From 66-474 sp051954935 (lineage in GTDB: Bacteria; Pseudomonadota; Gammaproteobacteria; Xanthomonadales; Rhodanobacteraceae), in assembly GCA_051954935.1 (NCBI GenBank), contig JBQCHG010000016.1, forward strand, positions 1-13,235: DNA of 13,235 nt, in the 5' to 3' direction. Under the pieces are notes generated by a model. It ran no database searches. It was not told where the DNA came from and was given only the letters and a program-made list of their open reading frames with translations. Both the position numbers and the translations under genes were made by a program. This document shows positions 5,936-12,172 of the stretch, in pieces; positions within the stretch are counted from its first letter, which is position 1, and each line of letters starts with the position of its first letter.

Positions 5936-7054
5936 CTACATACCCGATGCCCTGAATACCGCGTACGGACGCTTGCACATCGCGCCCGCGGTGGCGTTGG
6001 TGTAATCCTCGACGTACGATTTCGAGTTCTTTTCGACCCCAAGCGTCTGGAATCGCGCCGGCACGCACTGCAGCCACACGCGCGAGTCGTCGGACGCGCC
6101 ATCGTCCACCTTCTCGGCGTACAAGTACGCGACGTTCGCACCGCCATTGGCCGCATTCAACTGCGGCGCCGACACCACGCGCCAGCGCGGGTAGGTGTCC
6201 TTGATCCACTTGATCACCGAGTAACCGAGATCGCTCGGGGTGGACAGGTACTGATATACCGCCGTGGCCACTGCCAGCGTGCAGTCGGTGTCCTGCGGGT
6301 TGATGGTGTCCTGCGACTGGATCTGCAGAGCCGCCGCCATCGCCTGGATGTCCGCGATGATGTTCAGCAGCGTCTTCTGCGACCACAGTGTGGACGAACC
6401 GGTACCGGTTGCGGCCACGGTCACGTACGCCGGCAGGCCCGGGTCATTCAGGAAACCGTACGTGCGATCGCTGCCCGAGTTGAAGCCGTTGAAGCCGATC
6501 AGGTTGCGCTGGATTTCCAACGCCAGCGAAGCCGAACCACGCTTCTCGGCTGCGGTGTCGACGCGGATGCGGGCGGCGCGCGCGGCTTCCAGCGAGCCCA
6601 CCTTCAGACCCTTCTCGAACCGGACCACCGTGCGCCGCACAAAGTTGGTGTTCCAGCTGGAGAGCGGGACGTTGGTGTAGTCGCCATAGGGAACCGCGTT
6701 GCCGATCGGTTCCAGGATGCCCTGCACGATTTCCTCGTCTTCCCACGAGCCGACCGTCGAGATGCCCATGAACTCGTCGGCCTTGCGGGCCGCGGTCAAG
6801 ACACGCACGAAGCCCGGCATCCATTGCTGCAGGAACTGGATGGGGACGCTGATGCTGGGTACGGTGACCGGCGTCTGCGCGTCCATGCCGAACGCCGCCA
6901 TGGTGGCGAGGTTGACCTGGGCGGAAGTGCGGCGGTCGCCGAAGTTGACGCCGATCTGCGACAGGAGCTCGAAGTCCTGCACGTCCTCGGCGGTCATCTG
7001 CACCGGGCGAACGTCGCGCGGGCCGATGTAGGAAAGTTCCTTCGATGCATTCAT
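5936..7054 (-). CDS. Major capsid protein, DUF2184-like
   Basis: A 372-residue protein starting at ATG 7054, with AAGGGG seven bases upstream that overlaps the preceding gene's TAA. It begins MNASKELSYIGPRDVRPVQM. The N-terminal arm is followed by VPSISVPIQFLQQWMPGFVR, a Glu-rich WEDEEIVQGILEPIGNAVPYGDYTNV segment, a long region (RRTVVRFEKGLKVGSLEAAR) and a C-terminal part with ADDS-type loops ending CKRPYAVFRASGM. This is how DUF2184 capsid proteins read; they have the HK97 fold and build the icosahedral shell. It follows the cement-like gene and the protease-scaffold gene and is followed by a terminator, as expected for the most abundant head protein. I see no obvious N-terminal cleaved delta domain beyond the first ~40 residues; scaffold functions are more likely supplied by the upstream fusion protein. 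Confidence 0.87.
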   Translation of the reverse strand: MNASKELSYIGPRDVRPVQMTAEDVQDFELLSQIGVNFGDRRTSAQVNLATMAAFGMDAQTPVTVPSISVPIQFLQQWMPGFVRVLTAARKADEFMGISTVGSWEDEEIVQGILEPIGNAVPYGDYTNVPLSSWNTNFVRRTVVRFEKGLKVGSLEAARAARIRVDTAAEKRGSASLALEIQRNLIGFNGFNSGSDRTYGFLNDPGLPAYVTVAATGTGSSTLWSQKTLLNIIADIQAMAAALQIQSQDTINPQDTDCTLAVATAVYQYLSTPSDLGYSVIKWIKDTYPRWRVVSAPQLNAANGGANVAYLYAEKVDDGASDDSRVWLQCVPARFQTLGVEKNSKSYVEDYTNATAGAMCKRPYAVFRASGM

Positions 7055-7065
7055 GGTGGTGCCCC

Positions 7066-7575
7066 TTACGCGTTCAGGTTGACGTGGATGGCCACCAGAC
7101 CTGCGGCGGCCGTGGCGGTCTTGACCACCGCACCGGCAATCAATGCATTGCCAGTGGTAGCCGAGCCTCCCGGTGCCACGGCACTGAGAACGCCCGTGGT
7201 TGTGTTGTACTGGACCTGGTCGCCGATGTTGGCCGCGCCGCCCATCGAGACGACGATGTCACCCTCGACCAGGAACTCGCCCTGCACGTTGCCGGGCAGG
7301 ACCAGCGTCGGGTCGAGCGCGCCGCTCGAATCGCCGGCGGTGGCGTACACCTTCGGGTTGACCAGGAAGCCGGCCGCGACGACGCCCGCGGCGATGGTGC
7401 CGCCCTGCGTCGCGACACCGGTGGTGTTGCTCTTGGTGAAGAAGTTGCCGATGGTGCCGCCATTGGCATCGAGGGTCAGGGAATCCGCGCGGTGCGGCGT
7501 GTTGGCGATGATCTCGCCGATGATGCCGTAGCCGAGCGTGATGTTGACGGTGGACTGGAAAGCTGCAGTGGCCAT
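7066..7575 (-). CDS. Capsid cement / decoration-like structural protein (gp24-type)
   Basis: A 169-residue protein beginning MATAAFQSTVNITLGYGIIG. It is rich in Gly, Ala, Thr and Val, has no Cys, and has alternating beta-type segments (EFLVEGDIVVSMGGAANIGD, then VQYNTTTGVL) and a hydrophobic VKTATAAAGLVAIHVNLNA end. The arrangement, with FFTKSNTTGVATQGGTIAAG and GFLVNPKVYAT, resembles structural cement proteins that bind between capsid subunits and stabilise the expanded head. It starts three bases after the protease-scaffold stop and has a perfect AAGGAGG eight bases before its ATG, so it is probably made in high amounts, in keeping with a capsid-associated protein. It ends 11 bases before the capsid ATG. 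Family assignment is moderate. Confidence 0.7.
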   Translation of the reverse strand: MATAAFQSTVNITLGYGIIGEIIANTPHRADSLTLDANGGTIGNFFTKSNTTGVATQGGTIAAGVVAAGFLVNPKVYATAGDSSGALDPTLVLPGNVQGEFLVEGDIVVSMGGAANIGDQVQYNTTTGVLSAVAPGGSATTGNALIAGAVVKTATAAAGLVAIHVNLNA

Positions 7576-7578
7576 GGC

Positions 7579-8190
7579 TTAGGCCTCCTTCTGGAAGTGG
7601 CGATCGAGGAAGTTGCCCTTCCGGCGCGCGGGGGCGGCGTCGGTGGCAACCTTGGTGGCGGCAGCCTTGTCCATGCCCTGCAAGTAGGCCTGCAGGTAGG
7701 ACACGCGCATGCCGCGCGGGGCGTCGAGGCCCAGCTTGCGGCAGCCGTATTTGGCCATGCCGGCGAGCGACATGTCGGCGGAATCGAACGCGCCGATGTG
7801 CTTGGACAGCGAGTCGTACAAGGACTTCTTCGCGGCAAGGTTGCGCTCGACTTGGCGAGTCACCTCGGCCGCGTCCATGCCCTTGCTGTCCTTGGCCTCG
7901 TCCTTCTTCTCGTCTTCCTTTTCTTCGTCCTCGTCCTCGCCTTCCTTGTCTTCCTTCTCCTTCTCGGACTCGGATTCGTCCTTGCCCTTGTCGGCGCCCT
8001 CTTCCTCTTCCTCTTCTTCGGACTCGTCCTTGCCCTTCTTCTCTTCGTCCTCGTCGTCGTCATCGTCCTTGTCGGTGACCTTGGCCGCGGCATCCATGGC
8101 CGCGATCATGCCGAGCAGCGCGGGGCGCATCTCGACGAACTGCTTGATGGCTTCCTCGGGGGAAACCGGAGTTTCGGTTTGCTTGGCCAT
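7579..8190 (-). CDS. Possible nested scaffold protein from an internal start
   Basis: In frame with the protease fusion, Met353 (MAKQTETPVSPEEAIKQF) at 8190 falls just after the DUF2213 domain and is preceded by AAGGA ten bases upstream. Starting here would give a 203-residue, highly acidic protein with helical ends, typical of a phage scaffold. Lambda C/Nu3 uses this design: protease and scaffold share a C terminus and the scaffold is made from an internal start. The coding potential is seen; independent initiation is inferred and not proven. Confidence 0.45.
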   Translation of the reverse strand: MAKQTETPVSPEEAIKQFVEMRPALLGMIAAMDAAAKVTDKDDDDDEDEEKKGKDESEEEEEEEGADKGKDESESEKEKEDKEGEDEDEEKEDEKKDEAKDSKGMDAAEVTRQVERNLAAKKSLYDSLSKHIGAFDSADMSLAGMAKYGCRKLGLDAPRGMRVSYLQAYLQGMDKAAATKVATDAAPARRKGNFLDRHFQKEA

Positions 8191-9246
8191 GGGAGTGAAT
8201 TCCTTGGAATCGATGGTGAAAGTGAAATGATCGAGAACCGCGACGTCCGGCCCCATGCGCCCGTTGTCCACAAGCGCCAGGTGATTGCCGCGGATGTCCC
8301 GCTGGACGTAGTCGTAGGCCTGACCCTTGAACGAGCCCGGCGCATACTCGTAGCGGCAGCGGTATCCGCACGAGAGCTCCTTCTTTCCGTTGGCGATGAG
8401 GGAAGCCATCGCTTCGGAAAAAACCTTGATGTTGCCCTTCAGGACGCCGTCGCCATCGTCGGCGTCGAAATAGACGTCCTGGCCGATCACGCCCTGCACG
8501 CCCTTGCGTTCGGCGGGGGTAAGGCCTTCTTCCTCGCTGCCGAGCATCGTGTGGTCATCGACCCACGGCAGCAGCTTGAACGAGTCCACGCATTCGTCGG
8601 CGGCGAGTTCATCGGCCGGCCGGTAGACGCTGAACAGCTTGTCGGGATCGGCTTCCGGATCGACTGAGCGCCCGAGATACGGGAACACGCCGACCAGCGA
8701 GAGCGGGTTGTCCTTGACCTCGTACCAGCCGTTGACGTCGAATTCGCGCTTGTCGGCCGCCGCAGCGGTGAACGCGAGACGCACGGCTTCCTGCACGCCC
8801 GGGTGAAGCGGCTGCGGAAGCGCGTCGGGCATGGCCCACACGAAGCCATCCGACTCGTCATTCAGCACCGGCAGGAATATCGCGCCCCTGACGATGAAGA
8901 GCGAGAACCCCGGGGTTTCGCACAGTAGCTCGGCGTCGTCCGGCGCGAACCCGATTTCTTCGCGCGATTCACGCAGCGCCGCGAGCAGCGGCGACTCGCC
9001 GTCTTCTAGGTGGCCAGCGGGAAAGCCCCACGTGCCCGGCTCGTCCGCCGCGGTATCGCTGCGCTTGAGCAGCAACACCTTGCCGCCACACACGTACAGG
9101 ATGCCCGCGGCCAATGGCAGCGCATCCTTACCGGCCTGCTTGTACGCGATCGCGGCGGCTTGCTTCGTGTTATATTTGCCCGTAGAAACGAGTTCAGCAA
9201 TATTCCTGCTGATTACCTTTTCACTCGATCCGGAAGCAAGGGGCAT
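7579..9246 (-). CDS. Nudix domain - DUF2213 head maturation protease - acidic scaffold fusion
   Basis: A 555-residue protein from ATG 9246. Residues 1-40 (MPLASGSSEKVISRNIAELV, then KQAAAIAYKQAG) are a short helical module common in phage proteins, which fixes the start; the upstream frame is antisense to the HNH gene. Residues 45-165 form a Nudix domain with GTWGFPAGHL and a Nudix box: G78, E84, R92-E93, E96-E97, G99; position 94 is Ser where a hydrophobic residue is usual. Residues about 167-345 match DUF2213, with KKELSCGYRC (Ser292) and GNHLALVDNGRMGPDVAVLD (His322), candidate catalytic residues of an assemblin-like fold (inference). Residues 392-453 are almost all Asp, Glu, Lys and Ser; the rest is helical and ends in a basic tail, as in scaffolds. 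Expected role: scaffold, then cleavage of head proteins. No good ribosome site precedes the ATG. It ends three bases before the cement gene. Confidence 0.85.
   Translation of the reverse strand: MPLASGSSEKVISRNIAELVSTGKYNTKQAAAIAYKQAGKDALPLAAGILYVCGGKVLLLKRSDTAADEPGTWGFPAGHLEDGESPLLAALRESREEIGFAPDDAELLCETPGFSLFIVRGAIFLPVLNDESDGFVWAMPDALPQPLHPGVQEAVRLAFTAAAADKREFDVNGWYEVKDNPLSLVGVFPYLGRSVDPEADPDKLFSVYRPADELAADECVDSFKLLPWVDDHTMLGSEEEGLTPAERKGVQGVIGQDVYFDADDGDGVLKGNIKVFSEAMASLIANGKKELSCGYRCRYEYAPGSFKGQAYDYVQRDIRGNHLALVDNGRMGPDVAVLDHFTFTIDSKEFTPMAKQTETPVSPEEAIKQFVEMRPALLGMIAAMDAAAKVTDKDDDDDEDEEKKGKDESEEEEEEEGADKGKDESESEKEKEDKEGEDEDEEKEDEKKDEAKDSKGMDAAEVTRQVERNLAAKKSLYDSLSKHIGAFDSADMSLAGMAKYGCRKLGLDAPRGMRVSYLQAYLQGMDKAAATKVATDAAPARRKGNFLDRHFQKEA
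7584..7590 (-). promoter_or_regulatory. Consensus ribosome binding site for the cement-like gene
   Basis: AAGGAGG on the minus strand, eight bases before the ATG at 7575 and lying inside the last codons of the upstream protease-scaffold gene. It is the strongest Shine-Dalgarno match in the window. Confidence 0.75.
8201..8205 (-). promoter_or_regulatory. Internal ribosome binding site candidate for the nested scaffold
   Basis: AAGGA on the minus strand, ten bases before the in-frame ATG at 8190. It sits in the codons joining the DUF2213 domain to the acidic scaffold region, the place where a separate scaffold would begin. Confidence 0.4.
9176..9204 (+). promoter_or_regulatory. Weak sigma70-like promoter candidate for the HNH gene
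   Basis: TTGCCC (9176-9181) and AATATT (9199-9204) are separated by exactly 17 bases; each matches four of six consensus positions. It would start transcription about 35 bases before the HNH ATG. It lies antisense in the Nudix-protease gene. The HNH gene is alone on this strand and needs its own promoter, but matches of this quality occur by chance. Confidence 0.25.
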
Positions 9247-9892
9247 GACCAGAGTTCTCAAGTCGAAAGAGATGGCGTGCGAAAACTGCGGGACGAGAGT
9301 TCTCGTTCCACCCAACCGTTTCCAAAAGTTCCGTTTTTGCTCCCGCAAATGCGGGTGGCAGTACAAAGCCGAGCACGAACGCGTGAAGTGCAAATGTGCA
9401 ATCTGCGGAGACGCATTCACTGTGCCGCCGGCTCGCCGTTCAACCGCGCGGTACTGCAGCACGTCCTGCTACTACAAAGCGATGGCGCAGAAAGGCGGCT
9501 TGACTCTAACCTGCGTCGTTTGCGGGTCTGAATATCACCGATCCCCATCGCACCTTCGCTACAAAGTGCAAACCTGTTCCCTTAAGTGCTCCGGGCTGGC
9601 TAGACGCGCTGACAAGCCATCGTCAAAGGACTTTCCTTCCGTCCGCCAATGGATGAAGCGGAATGGTCACGTCAACGCGTGTTCGCGTTGTGGCTATTCA
9701 GAAGTGAAAGACATCCTTGTTGTCCACCACAAGGACCGAAACCGAACTCACAACGATCTAGCCAACCTCGAAGTGCTGTGCCCGAATTGTCACAGCCTTG
9801 AGCATCTTCGAGAGAACCATCGCGGCTGGAACCATCGTTCCACCAAACGCAGCAAAACGCACCCTACGCGCCGTCCTGTTTCCCGAAGTTGA
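9245..9892 (+). CDS. HNH homing-type endonuclease with three N-terminal zinc modules
   Basis: A 215-residue protein on the plus strand, opposite to all its neighbours. Three similar Cys4 modules follow each other about 39 residues apart: C12/C15/C32/C36, C51/C54/C71/C75 and C90/C93/C111/C115, each of the form CxxC...CxxxC. The C-terminal part is an HNH nuclease: C146/C149, the LVVHHKDRNRTHND segment (His161, His162, Asp164), Asn174 in ANLEVL, and C179/C182 with His183. The tandem modules probably read DNA and the HNH domain nicks or cuts it. ATG 9245 is chosen because GGAAG precedes it by eight bases and MTRVLKS leads into the first module; ATG 9272 is possible. An in-frame extension back to 8831 is antisense to the Nudix domain and is not credible. 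The 3' end overlaps the gpF-like gene by 29 bases. G+C is somewhat lower than the neighbours. Confidence 0.88.
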   Translation: MTRVLKSKEMACENCGTRVLVPPNRFQKFRFCSRKCGWQYKAEHERVKCKCAICGDAFTVPPARRSTARYCSTSCYYKAMAQKGGLTLTCVVCGSEYHRSPSHLRYKVQTCSLKCSGLARRADKPSSKDFPSVRQWMKRNGHVNACSRCGYSEVKDILVVHHKDRNRTHNDLANLEVLCPNCHSLEHLRENHRGWNHRSTKRSKTHPTRRPVSRS

Positions 9893-10730
9893 AGACCGGT
9901 TTCGCTATGCACCTGCAGTTGGGAAGCTGAGCAGGGAGGCCGCGCACTTCACGGCCATACATTTCTCCAATGACGGGGGGGTCATCGAAGCGAAACTCTT
10001 TCCCGGAAAGCTCCTTGTGCAGCTTCCGTTGATGTACACCCCCAGACGTGTGCACCCACACAAACGTCTCGCAGCCGAGCTTCTGCAGCCGGGCCGCGTT
10101 GATGTTCATGTTCGCCTTGCGCGTCTGGTCGAGGGCGACCATGCGCGCGTGTTTCAGCCGCCCGTCGTAGAGCTTGTTGAGCGTCGGCACCAGGTCTTTC
10201 AGTCCGTGCCCCTGCGTGATCGAGCGCATCACCGCGCCCTGCACGTCGCCCAGATACTGCGACGGGATCAACTTGATCAGGCTCGCGGCTTCCTGCGTGC
10301 TCGCGTTGATGACGGATTTCAGCCGCGCATCGATGAAACTGGTATTGACCTCGAAGTCCTTGCTGATCTGCCGCAGTGACATCCCCAGCGTCACCGCCGA
10401 ATGCCGCAGCGTGCGCCGCACCATGCGATCGGCCAATTTCTGCCCGAGCTTCCCGAAGATCGATTCCCACTTCTTCGAGAGCGCGTTCAGGCGAACCTTG
10501 GCCTGATACGAACCGTCGGCGCCGTCCTGCCCATACTTCGGGCCGTCGTAGCCGGCCTTCGTCAGCGCGGCGATCATCTCGCGCTTGGTCTGCTTGGCCA
10601 TGCGCTCGATCGCGGCGCGCAACTCGTGGTAGATGTCGGCGCCGATCCCTATGGCCGGCCGGAGATCGCCTCCGACTGCGCCCTCGGGGTCAATCGTCTT
10701 CCGGGCTGTCTTCGTCGGCATCGATGTCAC
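9864..10730 (-). CDS. Mu gpF-like minor head / head morphogenesis protein
   Basis: A 288-residue protein. The N-terminal two thirds are helical and basic (AKQTKREMIAALTKAGYDGP; RQISKDFEVNTSFIDARLKS). The C-terminal domain has the gpF pattern from residue 225: WVHTSGGVHQRKLHKELSGK, then FDDPPVIGE, ending in LPAQLPNCRC (C272, C274). Proteins of this group sit inside the head near the portal and may be ejected with DNA. The frame opens with GTG at 10730 (MTSMPTK), 41 bases inside the portal gene; an ATG three codons later (10721) is an equally good start, and neither has a clear ribosome site. Such portal/gpF overlap is usual. The stop (TAG 9864-9866) lies in the 3' end of the antisense HNH gene; normally the protease gene would follow directly. 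Confidence 0.83.
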   Translation of the reverse strand: MTSMPTKTARKTIDPEGAVGGDLRPAIGIGADIYHELRAAIERMAKQTKREMIAALTKAGYDGPKYGQDGADGSYQAKVRLNALSKKWESIFGKLGQKLADRMVRRTLRHSAVTLGMSLRQISKDFEVNTSFIDARLKSVINASTQEAASLIKLIPSQYLGDVQGAVMRSITQGHGLKDLVPTLNKLYDGRLKHARMVALDQTRKANMNINAARLQKLGCETFVWVHTSGGVHQRKLHKELSGKEFRFDDPPVIGEMYGREVRGLPAQLPNCRCIAKPVFNFGKQDGA

Positions 10731-12162
10731 TCAACCCGAGCGAGTGGTAGCCGCTGTCCTTGTCCGTGGCGATGCGCTTGCGCTCGTCTTCGCTGGTCAG
10801 AGCTCCGGACTGGATCAACGCCTGGCCGGCCTGCGCCTTGGTCAGGTTCGTGGTCGCGAGTTCCGCGGCCGTCGGCGTATCGAGCGGATTCCACGCGATC
10901 GTCGTCGCCACGGCCTTCTCGCCCTTCGGCGCCACGAACGAACGCATCACCAGTGCGTGGTGACGCTCCAGGAATGGCGTCAGCGAGTCTTCCTGAATCG
11001 ATTCCAGCATCTCGTGATAGCTCGATTCCTCGTACTCACCGGACGCGCCGAAGCCCTTGGGGCTGGTGCCGAGCAGCTTGGTCGACGGAACGCCCGCGAC
11101 GGCCGCCACGAGCTGGTATTGCGTCATGATCAGCGCGTCGAAGTCGGCGAGCGAGGTGTCGTACTGCTGGAACTCGTCGCCTTCCTTGTCGCCCAGCTTC
11201 ACGCCGTAGTTGTTGCGGAACTGCGTCCAGACGTTCAGGCGATTCACGGCCTCCTGGCTGTTGGCCATGATCGCTTCCATATTCGTCAGCCAGACGTTCG
11301 TCCGCTTGGTCATGGCGAGCTCGGGCGCTTCGTTCGCCGTGCGCTCGGCCGCATAGATGCGTTCCATGATCTGCTGCGGCAACGGCACGCCGCCGTACAG
11401 GTACTGCGGCTTCAGGATGTCCGGCACCGGATCGTGCAGGTAGATGCAGAGGTGCGAGCGATGCACCTTGCGCCCGTTAATCATCCACCACGTCGGTTCG
11501 TAGAAGTGCAGCGTGTCCGGCTGGGATGCTGCGGCGCCGTCGAGCATCGGCGCGGTCCAGTACGGATCGACCTGCACGATGCCCTTGTAGCTGCCCTTCG
11601 TGACGCCGTCGAGGTTGAACGGCTTCTCGTAGTACTCCTGGTCGGTCGATTCGACCTTGAACATCGCGATGCGGATGCCGAAGATCCGGCCCATCCGCAC
11701 GAACTCGCACAGTTGCTGCCTGATGTGGAAGCGCCGGTCGTAGAGCTTGAGCAGCTTGACCGCGTCCGGATCCAGGTCATCGCCGTCTTCCGTGACGACG
11801 TTGTAGCCCTTGCGCACCGCATCGCGCGCGGGGATGGTGCAGGCCTTGTTGACCAGCCACTGCTGCGCGACGATCGCGGCCAGCTGATGGCTGATGAACG
11901 ACTGCGCGCCGTACCAGCCGATGATCGGGCCCGACAGGATCGTTTGCTCCTGCCCGAAGACCTTGGCGAAGCCGTCGGCATCCCAGCTATCCATCGCGCC
12001 GCGCACGCCGTCGACCTTCGGCTTCGGCAGCCGCTGCAGGAAATCCTGCACCGGAAACCGCTTGGTCTCGCCGTCGCCCAGGTGCGTCGAGAACCAGCTG
12101 GACGCACCCGCGCGCACTGGCGCCGGCGCAGCCTCGGTTTTGGTCTTGCGCCTGAAAAGCAT
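10690..12162 (-). CDS. Portal protein, DUF1073-like
   Basis: A 490-residue protein from ATG 12162 with AGGA five bases upstream, starting ten bases after the terminase stop. The segment GWYGAQSFISHQLAAIVAQQ, then WLVNKACTIPARDAVRKGY (about 82-120), the HIRQQLCEFVRMGRIFGIRI helix, and YLHDPVPDILKPQYLYGGVP are characteristic of DUF1073 portals. The C-terminal crown part contains LIMTQYQLVAAVAGVPSTKL and GTSPKGFGASGEYEESSYHE, the latter a near-signature of portal families. A dodecamer forms the DNA channel at one vertex, contacting terminase, head and connector. The end is acidic (DIDADEDSPEDD) and overlaps the gpF-like gene. Size is normal. Proteins of this family are sometimes auto-labelled anti-CBASS; nothing here supports that activity. 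Confidence 0.88.
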   Translation of the reverse strand: MLFRRKTKTEAAPAPVRAGASSWFSTHLGDGETKRFPVQDFLQRLPKPKVDGVRGAMDSWDADGFAKVFGQEQTILSGPIIGWYGAQSFISHQLAAIVAQQWLVNKACTIPARDAVRKGYNVVTEDGDDLDPDAVKLLKLYDRRFHIRQQLCEFVRMGRIFGIRIAMFKVESTDQEYYEKPFNLDGVTKGSYKGIVQVDPYWTAPMLDGAAASQPDTLHFYEPTWWMINGRKVHRSHLCIYLHDPVPDILKPQYLYGGVPLPQQIMERIYAAERTANEAPELAMTKRTNVWLTNMEAIMANSQEAVNRLNVWTQFRNNYGVKLGDKEGDEFQQYDTSLADFDALIMTQYQLVAAVAGVPSTKLLGTSPKGFGASGEYEESSYHEMLESIQEDSLTPFLERHHALVMRSFVAPKGEKAVATTIAWNPLDTPTAAELATTNLTKAQAGQALIQSGALTSEDERKRIATDKDSGYHSLGLSDIDADEDSPEDD

Positions 12163-12172
12163 GGATGTCCTG

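Noticed and set aside
7045..8667. Plus-strand open frame of 540 codons with strongly hydrophobic Leu/Val/Phe runs that look like membrane segments.
   Set aside because: The runs are the antisense reading of the Asp/Glu/Lys-rich scaffold tract. The minus strand carries recognised protease, scaffold and cement proteins with good spacing and ribosome sites.
8831..9244. N-terminal extension of the HNH frame back to 8831.
   Set aside because: It is antisense to the Nudix domain, Ser/Pro-rich, and has no similarity to the Cys-module protein; the ribosome site and motif order support 9245.
9972..9984. Run of seven C on the minus strand in the gpF-like gene as a second frameshift or phase-variation site.
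   Set aside because: A -1 slip there meets a stop after about 11 codons and gives no protein-like product; the run encodes Asp-Pro-Pro in the conserved domain.
10690..12162. Anti-CBASS (Acb1-type) activity in the portal protein.
   Set aside because: Some automatic names for DUF1073 proteins mention Acb1, but I see no paired HxT/HxS catalytic motifs, and size, position and motifs fit a portal.
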